The notes below the pieces were generated by a model, which was not told the DNA's origin, did no database searches, and saw only the letters and a program-made list of their open reading frames with translations. This document shows, piece by piece, positions 1-5,779 of a DNA stretch of 10,536 nucleotides; position 1 is the stretch's first letter, and each line of letters begins with the position of its first letter. The position numbers and the translations under genes are program-made. Source of the stretch: Thermoleophilia bacterium (GTDB lineage: Bacteria; Actinomycetota; Thermoleophilia; Gaiellales; Gaiellaceae); NCBI GenBank assembly GCA_013362295.1, contig JABFWJ010000396.1, positions 1 to 10,536 of the forward strand. The letters are read 5' to 3'.

Positions 1-13
1 GCTCTTCCGATCT
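1..13. other. Illumina sequencing adapter remnant (not genomic)
   Basis: The first 13 bases, GCTCTTCCGATCT, are identical to the common 3' end of Illumina TruSeq-type adapters. The E2 reading frame is clean and family-like down to base 14, then reads R-S-E-E through the adapter. The contig therefore starts with untrimmed adapter, and any protein model running into bases 1-13 carries a false C-terminus. Confidence 0.93.
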
Positions 14-211
14 GGCCTCGCCGGATTCGAGCGTGATCTTCAACAGTACGCCGGCGTAATCCGACTCGACCTCCTGGGTGACCTTGTCGGTGTCGATCTC
101 GAAGAGCGGCTCGCCCTTCTCGACCGTGTCGCCCGGCGACTTCAGCCACTTGGTGATCGTCCCGGCTTCCATGCCCTGACCCAGGCGCGGAAGCTTGATC
201 TCGTTCGCCAC
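14..211 (-). CDS. 2-oxo acid dehydrogenase E2 (dihydrolipoamide acyltransferase), N-terminal lipoyl domain, truncated by contig end
   Basis: This is the first 66 residues of the E2 core subunit, which carries acyl groups on a swinging lipoyl-lysine from E1 to CoA. The visible part is a complete-looking biotinyl/lipoyl domain: an opening LPRLGQGMEAGTITKWLKSP, then EIDTDKVTQEVES with the lipoylated lysine at about residue 43, then a Gly turn (YAGVL). The peripheral-subunit-binding and catalytic domains lie beyond the contig end. I chose the GTG start at 211 because it lies 2 bases after the E1 beta stop and begins the domain correctly. A GGGAAG overlapping the E1 beta stop may serve as its ribosome binding site. 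An ATG at residue 14 would cut into the domain. The gene is the third in an E1 alpha-E1 beta-E2 operon. The substrate (pyruvate, branched-chain oxo acid or acetoin) cannot be told from this fragment. Confidence 0.88.
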
Positions 212-213
212 GG

Positions 214-1191
214 CTACTTCCCGACCGTGCGCTTGATCGCCGCGAGCACGTCCTCCGGCTGCGGAATGATGAACTGCTCCATCACCGGCGCGAACGCGAG
301 CGGCGCGAACTTCGCGCCGACGCGCTCGATCGGCGCGTCCAGGTAGTCGAAGGCCTTGTACTGCAGGACGGCCGCGACCTCGGCGCCGAAGCCCATGCGC
401 GTGACGGCCTCGTGCGCGACGACGGCGCGGTTCGTCTTCTTCACCGACGCGACGAGCGCATCCTCGTCGAGCGGCTGCAACGTGCGCGGGTCGATGATCT
501 CGACGGAGATCCCTTCCTCCTCCGCCTGCTTCGCCGCGCCGACCGCGCGGTGAACGAGCGGCCCGATCGCGATCACGGTCACGTCGGTCCCTTCGCGAAT
601 CGTGCGCGCCTTGCCGAGGGGGATCGGTTCGAGCTCCTCGGGCACCTGTCCCTTCACCGGATAGAGCAGACGGTGCTCGAAGAGGATGACGGGATTGTCG
701 TCGTAGATCGCCGTCCAGAGCAGGCCGCGGACGTCCTCCGGCATCGACGGGTACGCGACCTTCAATCCGGGCACGTGCACGAGCCACGCCTCGAGCTGCT
801 GCGCGTGCTGCGCGCCCGGCGACCAGCCGGCGCCGCCCTGCGTGCGCACCGTCAGCGGCACCTTCAGCTGACCGCCCGACATGTAGCGGTGCTTCGCGGC
901 CTGGTTGACGATCTGCTCCAGCGAGAGCGTCAGGAAGTCCTCGTACATGATCTCCACGACCGGCCGCATCCCCGCCATTGCGGCGCCGATGCCCGCGCCG
1001 ACGATCGCCATCTCGGAGATCGGCGTGTTGCGCACCCGCTCCGGGCCGAACTCTTCGAGCAGACCCTGCGTGACCGCCATCGAGCCGCCCATCTCGGCGA
1101 TGTCCTCGCCCATGATGAAGACGTCCTCGTCCTTGCGCATCGCGCTTCCGAGCGCGTCGCGCACCGCCTCCCGGTACGTCATGTCAGGCAT
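214..1191 (-). CDS. 2-oxo acid dehydrogenase E1 component, beta subunit
   Basis: This is the beta subunit of the thiamine-diphosphate-dependent E1 enzyme, which decarboxylates a 2-oxo acid (or cleaves acetoin) and reductively acylates the E2 lipoyl group. The 325-aa length is normal for the family. It shows VFIMGEDIAEMGG near residue 24 and TPISEMAIVGAGIGAAMAG, whose Glu60 aligns with human PDHB Glu59, which activates the cofactor. PGAQHAQ follows, with His129 matching the conserved active-site histidine, then LPGLKV-like VPGLKVAYPSMPEDVRGLL and DDNPVILFEH. The C-terminal transketolase-like domain includes IIDPRTLQPLD. The ATG at 1191 overlaps the E1 alpha stop by 8 bases. An in-frame ATG at 1182, one base after that stop, is equally plausible and gives a product beginning MTYREA. 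The frame stays open upstream to 1506, but that part lies inside E1 alpha and is not family-like. Pyruvate, branched-chain and acetoin enzymes are close relatives, so the substrate is undecided. Confidence 0.95.
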   Translation of the reverse strand: MPDMTYREAVRDALGSAMRKDEDVFIMGEDIAEMGGSMAVTQGLLEEFGPERVRNTPISEMAIVGAGIGAAMAGMRPVVEIMYEDFLTLSLEQIVNQAAKHRYMSGGQLKVPLTVRTQGGAGWSPGAQHAQQLEAWLVHVPGLKVAYPSMPEDVRGLLWTAIYDDNPVILFEHRLLYPVKGQVPEELEPIPLGKARTIREGTDVTVIAIGPLVHRAVGAAKQAEEEGISVEIIDPRTLQPLDEDALVASVKKTNRAVVAHEAVTRMGFGAEVAAVLQYKAFDYLDAPIERVGAKFAPLAFAPVMEQFIIPQPEDVLAAIKRTVGK

Positions 1192-2155
1192 AGACGTTCT
1201 TGAGCGCGTCCTCGGGCTGCGGGTCGGTGCCGTTCTGCGCGAACTCGAGCGCCTCCTCGACGATCTGGTTTGCCTGATCGTCGAACGCCTTGAACTCGTC
1301 GTCGCCGAGCGCGAGGCGCTCGCGCAGGCGCGTGATCGGATCGTTGTCTGCAGCCTCCTCGCGGTCTTCCTTCGTGCGGTAGACCTGCGGGTCGCCGATG
1401 AAGTGTCCGTGCATGCGGTAGGTCTCGACGTCGAGGAACACGGGACCCTCGCCGGAGCGCGCGAACTCGAGCGCCTCGTGCGCGGCTTCGAACACCGCCT
1501 CCACATCCTGGCCGTCGACCTTGATCGAACGCATGTCGAACGCGAGCGCGCGCTTCGACATGTCGTCCCAGACCGGCGAGTGCTGCCATCCCGGCGTCGA
1601 CTCCGCCCAGTGGTTGTTCTCGCACACGAAGACCGTCTTCGTCTTCCAGAGCTGGGCGAGGTTCAGCGACTCGTGGAACGTCCCAATGTTCGTCGCGCCG
1701 TCGCCGAAGAACGCGAGTGCGACGCGCGGTTCGTCGCGCAGCTTGAACGCGAGGCCCGCGCCGGTCACGTGCGGCAATCCGCCCCCGATGACCGCGTTCG
1801 CGCCGAAGTTGCCGCGCTCCAGGTCGTAGAGGTGCATCGACCCGCCGTAGCCGCGCGAGCAGCCCTCGATCTTCCCGTAGAGCTCCGCCATGACCGCCTT
1901 CGGGGGCGTGCCGCGCGCGAGCGTGTGACCGTGCGCGCGGTGGGTCGATGCAAAGACGTCGCCCTCCTCCATCGCCTGGCAGACGCCGACGGCGACCGCC
2001 TCCTGGCCGATCGCGACGTGGAGGAAGCCGGGCAGGTCGCCCGCGCGGAACCGCTCCTCGACGTGCTCCTCGAAGCGCCGGATCAGGAGCATCCCGCGGA
2101 GAAAGTCGCGCAGCGTCTCTTCGTTCAGGGCCCGTTTCTTCTCGACCTTGGCCAC
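1184..2155 (-). CDS. 2-oxo acid dehydrogenase E1 component, alpha subunit
   Basis: This subunit of the E1 heterotetramer binds most of the thiamine diphosphate. The 323-aa protein has the family landmarks in order: HRAHGH at 72-77, YGGSMHL at 103-109, the Mg/ThDP motif starting GDGATN at 151 and ending ENN at 179-181, and YRMHGH at 246-251 followed by DPQVYRTKEDREE. The segment after YRMHGH reads FIGDP, without the serine that is phosphorylated in mammalian PDH, as is usual in bacteria. This loop and the AESTP after ENN look somewhat more like acetoin-dehydrogenase-type AcoA proteins than classical PDH, but this is an impression from memory and the substrate is open. The GTG at 2155 is the only sensible start. 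No Shine-Dalgarno sequence precedes it, but a TACACT hexamer ends 9 bases upstream, so the message may be leaderless. It is the first gene of the operon and diverges from the 2182 gene. Confidence 0.95.
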   Translation of the reverse strand: MAKVEKKRALNEETLRDFLRGMLLIRRFEEHVEERFRAGDLPGFLHVAIGQEAVAVGVCQAMEEGDVFASTHRAHGHTLARGTPPKAVMAELYGKIEGCSRGYGGSMHLYDLERGNFGANAVIGGGLPHVTGAGLAFKLRDEPRVALAFFGDGATNIGTFHESLNLAQLWKTKTVFVCENNHWAESTPGWQHSPVWDDMSKRALAFDMRSIKVDGQDVEAVFEAAHEALEFARSGEGPVFLDVETYRMHGHFIGDPQVYRTKEDREEAADNDPITRLRERLALGDDEFKAFDDQANQIVEEALEFAQNGTDPQPEDALKNVYA

Positions 2156-2181
2156 GACGTCGGCAGTGTACGTTTTGCGCC
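2156..2181. promoter_or_regulatory. Divergent promoter region with overlapping -10-like hexamers
   Basis: Only 26 bases separate the GTG of E1 alpha (minus) from the GTG of the 214-aa gene (plus). On the minus strand TACACT (2170-2165) ends 9 bases before the E1 alpha start. On the plus strand TACGTT (2169-2174) ends 7 bases before the other start. Both fit the TAnnnT pattern of sigma-70-type -10 elements at the distance seen for leaderless or near-leaderless transcripts, and neither gene has a Shine-Dalgarno sequence. No convincing -35 is seen: GACGAG at 2193-2188 on the minus strand matches TTGACA poorly. The two hexamers share bases 2169-2170, so polymerase could occupy only one at a time. 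Confidence 0.4.
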
Positions 2182-2826
2182 GTGAGCCTCGTCGGAGAGT
2201 GGCGCGTGCTCGAGGCCGGTCTGCCGGACGGGTGGATGCACGTCTCCGTGCAGCTCGAGATCCGGGATCCAGAAGCGATGTCGCGCGCCGCCGCGCTGCT
2301 CGGTCCGGCGGGTCCGTACCGTGCGCAGCCGACGCTCCTCCGCTTCACTTCGGCACGCGACGGGAGCGCGCCCGGGCCGGACGGGATCGCGCGCCTCCTC
2401 CGTCGCGTCGACGACGCGCGCATCGGCGGCACGCTCACCGCTCTCGGATCCGAGAAGGCCGTCGCGCGCCGCGAGCGCGAGATCACCTCGCTCGTCGAGT
2501 CGTGGGAGACCGCGCTCGCCGTCCTGCCCGACGACTGGAGCGACGTCGTCGCCGAGCTGCGGCTCCTCTCCACCGACTACGTCGAGCGCGCCGCCGTGCT
2601 CTGCATCCAGATGAACCCGAGGCGCGTCGGCAGCGAGGCGGCGTTCCGCTTTCGCGCGGCACGGCGCGCGGGCTACGGCGTGGCGCCGGAGATGGCACGC
2701 CGCTGCTTCGAGCGGTGCGACGAGGAGTCGATCCGCGGCTCGGTCGCGATCCTGCGCGTGCTCAGCGACACGCACCTCGAGGCCACGCAGGGGCCGGTGT
2801 GGATCCTCGACGGCCAGACGGTTTGA
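2182..2826 (+). CDS. Conserved-looking hypothetical protein, two tandem copies of an ~80-aa module
   Basis: I do not recognise this 214-aa soluble protein. It has no signal peptide or membrane segment. Residues 10-88 and 112-191 look like diverged copies of one module. Both open with LPD[GD]W, continue with a hydrophobic strand (VSVQLEI / VVAELRL), an R-A-A-x-L segment (35-39 / 136-140), an [LF]RF-x-[SA]AR motif (53-59 / 155-161) and P-x-x-[IM]AR, and end in D[DE]xx-I-x-G-[TS][LV]. A charged linker (about 90-108) joins them. The GTG at 2182 is chosen because it gives the shortest non-overlapping gene opposite E1 alpha and sits 7 bases after a TACGTT -10-like hexamer. The frame is open further upstream, but there it lies antisense inside E1 alpha and is arginine-rich. 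The stop overlaps the TTG start of the next gene (TTGA), which suggests translational coupling. Confidence 0.8.
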   Translation: MSLVGEWRVLEAGLPDGWMHVSVQLEIRDPEAMSRAAALLGPAGPYRAQPTLLRFTSARDGSAPGPDGIARLLRRVDDARIGGTLTALGSEKAVARREREITSLVESWETALAVLPDDWSDVVAELRLLSTDYVERAAVLCIQMNPRRVGSEAAFRFRAARRAGYGVAPEMARRCFERCDEESIRGSVAILRVLSDTHLEATQGPVWILDGQTV

Positions 2827-3026
2827 CCGCCGACCCCGTCTCCTGGCTGATGATCGAGCCCGGGTGGATCGTGGTCGACAAGAACGGCAAGCGCGTCGGC
2901 AAGGTCAAGGAGGTTCTCGGCGAGCGCGAAGCCGATATCTGGGACGGCTTGACGGTCTCGGGCGATTACGTGCCGGCCGAGGACGTGGCGGAGATCGTCG
3001 AAGGTCGCATCACGTTGAGTCGTTGA
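2823..3026 (+). CDS. Small PRC-barrel-like (DUF2171-type) protein
   Basis: This 67-aa protein resembles the small beta-barrel PRC/DUF2171 family. After PVSWLMIEPGW comes VVDKNGKRVGKVKEVLG, the typical strand-turn-strand opening (a G-x-x-V-G-x-V-x-x-V pattern). DIWDGLTV follows, and the final strand is YVPAEDVAEIVEGRITL. Such barrels are usually small ligand- or protein-binding modules, and no catalytic role is visible. I prefer the TTG start at 2823, overlapping the upstream TGA as TTGA, because it keeps the PVSW segment that I recall from related short proteins. The alternative is the ATG at 2850, giving a 58-aa product starting MIEPGW. No good Shine-Dalgarno precedes either, so coupled translation from the upstream gene is likely. 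The stop overlaps the amidase start in the same way. Confidence 0.75.
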   Translation: MTADPVSWLMIEPGWIVVDKNGKRVGKVKEVLGEREADIWDGLTVSGDYVPAEDVAEIVEGRITLSR

Positions 3027-4372
3027 AGGACGCGCTCGGTCTCGCGGCGTCGGTTCGCGCAGGCGACGTCAGCGCGCGCGAGCTGACCGAGGACGCGATC
3101 GGACGCATCGCGGCGACGGACCCGGCGCTGAACTTCCTCGTCACCGAGTGCTTCGAGCAGGCGCTCGCGACCGAGCCACGCGACGGCCCGTTCGCCGGCG
3201 TGCCCATGCTCGTGAAGGACCTGACGGAGACCGCGGGCGTGCGGACGACGTTCTCGTCACGCGCCTTCGCGGACTACGTGCCGACGGCCGATGCAGCGAT
3301 CGTGCGTCGCATGAAGGACGCGGGCTTCGTCGTGCTCGGCAAGTCGAACACGCCGGAGTTCGGCAGCACCGCGGTGACGGAGTCCGCTCTGAATGGGGCG
3401 TGCCGCAATCCGTGGAACACAGAGCGCACGCCCGGCGGCTCATCCGGCGGCGCAGCCGCAGCCGTCGCGGCGGGCGTGCTCCCGCTCGCGCACGGTTCGG
3501 ACGGCGGCGGCTCGATCCGCATCCCGGCGTCGTGCTGCGGGCTCTTCGGGATCAAGCCGTCGCGCGGGCGCGTCTCGCCGGCGCCGTTCGTCAGCGGCTC
3601 GCTCGAGCTGTCGCAGTCGGGCCCGCTGTCGGTGTCGGTGCGCGACGCAGCGGCGTTTCTCGACGTGCTGGCGGGCTACGAGCCCGGCGACGCACACTGG
3701 GCGCCGCCGCCCGCGCGCCCCTTCCTCGACGAGGTCGGCGCCGATCCCGGCCGGCTGCGGATCGCGCTCGCCGTCGAACCGCCGATTCCGCACGACGTCG
3801 ACCCGGCGGTGATCGGAGTCGCCCGCGCCGCCGCCGAGGCGCTCGCCGCGCTCGGACACGAGGTCGTCGAGAGCGCGCCGGCCTGGGTCGACGACGTCCT
3901 GCTCAGCACGTTCGCGAAGCTCTGGCAGATCGGCCCCGCGCTCTACGCCGCCGACACGACGCAGTACGAGCCGCTGAACAGGGCGCTGGCCGCGGCGGCA
4001 CACGAGACGTCGAGCGTCGCGTTCGCGCAGAGCGTGGCCGCGCTGCAGCGGCTCGCGCGCCGCATCGTCGCGTTCTGGGACGACGTCGACGTCGTGCTCA
4101 CCCCCGGCCTCGGCAAGCTGCCGGTGCCGATCGGCTGGGTGTTCGAGCCGGCCGATCCGTGGGATCAGTTCAGGCGCGGCGGTGCGTTCACGCCGTTCAC
4201 GCCGATCGTCAACGTGACGGGCCAGCCCGCAGCGATGGTGCCGTTCGACGTCGTCGACGGCCTGCCGGTCGGCGTGCACCTGATCGGGCGGCCCGCCGAC
4301 GAGGCCACGCTCTTCCGCCTCGCGGCGCAGCTCGAGGAAGCGCACCCGTGGGCGGACCGGCTGCCGCGTTAG
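3023..4372 (+). CDS. Amidase signature family hydrolase
   Basis: This serine hydrolase hydrolyses amide bonds through the Ser-cisSer-Lys triad of the amidase signature family. In this 449-aa protein Lys65 lies in VPMLVKD, the cis-Ser140 in TPGGSSGG and the nucleophile Ser164 in GSDGGGSIRIPASCCG. The 75- and 24-residue spacings match those in fatty acid amide hydrolase. The rest is typical: N-terminal helices (LAASVRAGDVSARELTEDAI), GKSNTPEFG at 106-114, and a C-terminal INVTGQPA-like IVNVTGQPAAMVPF. The gene is isolated from gat genes and has no GatA-specific context, so a role in Gln-tRNA amidation is less likely than small-amide catabolism. The substrate is unknown. The start is the TTG at 3023, overlapping the preceding TGA as TTGA, because no ATG or GTG lies near the correct N-terminus. 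The frame extends upstream to 2864 but there overlaps the PRC-barrel gene. Confidence 0.93.
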   Translation: MKDALGLAASVRAGDVSARELTEDAIGRIAATDPALNFLVTECFEQALATEPRDGPFAGVPMLVKDLTETAGVRTTFSSRAFADYVPTADAAIVRRMKDAGFVVLGKSNTPEFGSTAVTESALNGACRNPWNTERTPGGSSGGAAAAVAAGVLPLAHGSDGGGSIRIPASCCGLFGIKPSRGRVSPAPFVSGSLELSQSGPLSVSVRDAAAFLDVLAGYEPGDAHWAPPPARPFLDEVGADPGRLRIALAVEPPIPHDVDPAVIGVARAAAEALAALGHEVVESAPAWVDDVLLSTFAKLWQIGPALYAADTTQYEPLNRALAAAAHETSSVAFAQSVAALQRLARRIVAFWDDVDVVLTPGLGKLPVPIGWVFEPADPWDQFRRGGAFTPFTPIVNVTGQPAAMVPFDVVDGLPVGVHLIGRPADEATLFRLAAQLEEAHPWADRLPR

Positions 4373-4842
4373 GCGATCGCGGCGCGCAGCTCCTCGGCGA
4401 GCTCCTGCGCGCGGAAGCCGTCCGCCGTGATCACGAGGCACGTGTCGTCGCCCGCGAGCGTGCCGATCACGAGCGGATGCTCGACACGGTCGAGCGCGCG
4501 GGCGATCGCGGGCGCTGATCCGATCTCGGCCTGGACGACGACGATGTTCTGCGCGGCAACGGCTCCCTTGCCGAACTGAGCGAGCAGCGAGTCGAGCGTG
4601 TCGCGCGGATCGCTGCGCCGCTCGCGACTCGGCGCGACGTAGCGGTCGCGGCCGAGCGGGTCGCGCGCCTTCTCGAGCCCGAGCTCGCGGATGTCACGCG
4701 AGACCGTGGCCTGCGTGACGCTGCAACCGGCGCTCGCCAGCGCATCGAGCAGCTCCTGCTGCGTGCCGAGTCGCATTCGCCCGACGAGGCTCGCGATCAA
4801 CCGCTGCCGGTCCTTTTTCGAAAGCCCGCGCTCGACCTGCAC
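4369..4842 (-). CDS. argR: Arginine repressor ArgR
   Basis: ArgR is a hexameric, arginine-dependent DNA-binding repressor of arginine biosynthesis (and activator of catabolism in some species). The 157-aa length is normal. The N-terminal winged helix includes GTQQELLDALASAGC and the recognition segment SVTQATVSRDI at 41-51. The C-terminal arginine-binding and oligomerisation domain carries GTLAGDDT at 127-134, with the conserved Asp pair that contacts arginine. The start is the GTG at 4842. An AGGAG (4858-4854) lies 11 bases upstream, and a closer ATG at 4853 is out of frame. No arg biosynthetic gene is in the window, so argR stands alone here. It converges on the amidase gene, the two stop codons sharing TTAG at 4369-4372, and diverges from the membrane-protein operon across 58 bases. 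I saw no clear ARG box in that gap. Confidence 0.96.
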   Translation of the reverse strand: MQVERGLSKKDRQRLIASLVGRMRLGTQQELLDALASAGCSVTQATVSRDIRELGLEKARDPLGRDRYVAPSRERRSDPRDTLDSLLAQFGKGAVAAQNIVVVQAEIGSAPAIARALDRVEHPLVIGTLAGDDTCLVITADGFRAQELAEELRAAIA

Positions 4843-4900
4843 GCGCCAAGCATCTCCTATTCACGTTTAGTTCACCAGGCGCTCGGCAAACCCACAGGCG

Positions 4901-5029
4901 ATGCTTCGCAAAGCCTTGTGGACCGGTCTCTATGCCGGAGTCGGCGCCGCCGCGACCGTCGCCGCGCGACGTGTCGCGTCCAAGATCTGGCGCGTCGCCA
5001 CCGGCGAGGAACCGCCGACGAAGAAATGA
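4901..5029 (+). CDS. 42-aa DUF4235-like membrane mini-protein
   Basis: This short gene encodes MLRKALWTGLYAGVGAAAT followed by VAARRVASKIWRVATGEEPP and TKK. The first third is a weakly hydrophobic, glycine/alanine-rich helix, and the second half (AR-K-x-W-K/R-x-A/T-G-x-E-P-P) resembles the core of actinobacterial DUF4235 membrane proteins, which are roughly twice as long. It could be a minimal member or a separate short family. Evidence that it is real: an ATG start, a sensible membrane-protein composition and an ATGA overlap (5026-5029) with the next gene. It is first in a five-gene membrane cassette. The Shine-Dalgarno is weak (only AGG just upstream). The function is unknown. I infer insertion in, or association with, the cytoplasmic membrane. 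Confidence 0.72.
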   Translation: MLRKALWTGLYAGVGAAATVAARRVASKIWRVATGEEPPTKK

Positions 5030-5397
5030 CGAAGGGCGACCAGGCAGTCGAATCGGCGGCGGACAAGCTCGAAGGCTTCGTCCGCGAAGCGCAGCAGCGC
5101 GGCGGCGTCAAGGCGAAGGTCGGCGAGGCGCTCTCCGAGGATCCGGAGTTCCTGCGCAAGCTGAAGCCGAGCCTGATCGCGGCGCGCGCGAAGGGTGAGG
5201 CGCCGACGGACCTGCCCGCCGGGAGTCCGGCGACGCCGCCCAGCGCGCCGTCGCGCCCGCAGTTGGAGCGTCCGAAGAAGCCGAAGCAGGCGGGCGGCGG
5301 CCTCAGCCCGTGGCTCGTGATCGGCGCCGCGCTCGCGGGCGGCTATCTGCTCGCGAAGGTGCTCGACTGGAGAGGTCATGCACACCCCCGCGTCTGA
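5026..5397 (+). CDS. Hypothetical protein with C-terminal membrane anchor
   Basis: I do not recognise this 123-aa protein. Residues 1-58 are charged and probably helical (QAVESAADKLEGFVREAQQR, later LSEDPEFLRKLKPSLIAARA). Residues 59-90 form a Pro/Ala/Lys-rich linker. Residues 95-113 (PWLVIGAALAGGYLLAKVL) make one transmembrane helix, followed by a short tail. There is no signal peptide, so the helical part is probably cytoplasmic with a tail anchor. The ATG at 5026 overlaps the upstream stop as ATGA. The frame is open further upstream to 4918, but there it is arginine-rich and inside the mini-protein gene. Its last 20 bases overlap the start of the Holin-X-like gene. An amphipathic helix plus a C-terminal anchor is typical of small envelope-stress or scaffold proteins, but no specific role can be claimed. 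Confidence 0.82.
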   Translation: MTKGDQAVESAADKLEGFVREAQQRGGVKAKVGEALSEDPEFLRKLKPSLIAARAKGEAPTDLPAGSPATPPSAPSRPQLERPKKPKQAGGGLSPWLVIGAALAGGYLLAKVLDWRGHAHPRV

Positions 5398-5779
5398 CGT
5401 GCAGCACGCGAACGGGGGCGTCGGCGGCGCTGCGAAGTCGGTCGCAGAGCACGCATCGGCGATCGCGCGGCTCGAGATCGAGCTCGCAGTCCTCGAGCTG
5501 AAGGCGAAGGTGACCGCACTCGGGATCGGGATCGGGATGGGCGTCGGCGCGGCGATCTTCGCGCTCTTCGGGCTCGGGTTCGCGTTCGCGACGATCGCGG
5601 CTGCGCTCGCGACATTCCTCGCGACGTGGCTCGCGCTGCTCCTCGTGACCGTCTTCCTCTTCGTGCTCGCCGGGCTGCTGGGTCTGCTGGCGCTCGGCAA
5701 GATCAAGAAGGGGTCGCCGCCGGTGCCGGAGCAGGCGATCCGTGAAGCGAAGCTGACGACCGAGGCGCTGAAGCACTGA
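5378..5779 (+). CDS. Phage holin family protein (actinobacterial Holin-X type)
   Basis: This 133-aa protein matches the layout of the putative actinobacterial Holin-X superfamily (phage holin 3-6 type). An amphipathic N-terminal region (SVAEHASAIARLEIELAVLELKAKV, residues 21-45) leads into two long hydrophobic helices (about 47-76 and 78-106) separated by a short turn, then a charged C-terminal tail. Despite the family name, such chromosomal proteins are not known to be lysis holins, and there is no phage gene nearby. The ATG at 5378 has a strong Shine-Dalgarno, GGAGAGG at 5369-5375, and lies 20 bases inside the previous gene. The stop TGA shares its last base with the next ATG (TGATG). Pairing with DUF3618 and YihY genes suggests a shared envelope function. 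Confidence 0.85.
   Translation: MHTPASDVQHANGGVGGAAKSVAEHASAIARLEIELAVLELKAKVTALGIGIGMGVGAAIFALFGLGFAFATIAAALATFLATWLALLLVTVFLFVLAGLLGLLALGKIKKGSPPVPEQAIREAKLTTEALKH

Noticed and set aside
1192..1506. Upstream extension of the E1 beta frame
   Set aside because: The extra residues are Ser/Arg-rich and out of frame within E1 alpha; E1 beta homologues start at MPDMTYREA or MTYREA.
905..2185. Long open frame on the plus strand across the E1 genes (and another at 412-1203)
   Set aside because: It is antisense to two unmistakable enzyme genes, its translation is Arg/Val/Leu-rich without motifs, and such mirror frames are usual in GC-rich DNA.
4843..4900. Possible ARG box in front of argR (GTGAAC and GTGAAT half-site-like words)
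   Set aside because: The two words are direct repeats, not an inverted TGAAT/ATTCA pair, and the AT-rich centre is missing, so autoregulation is not supported by what can be seen.
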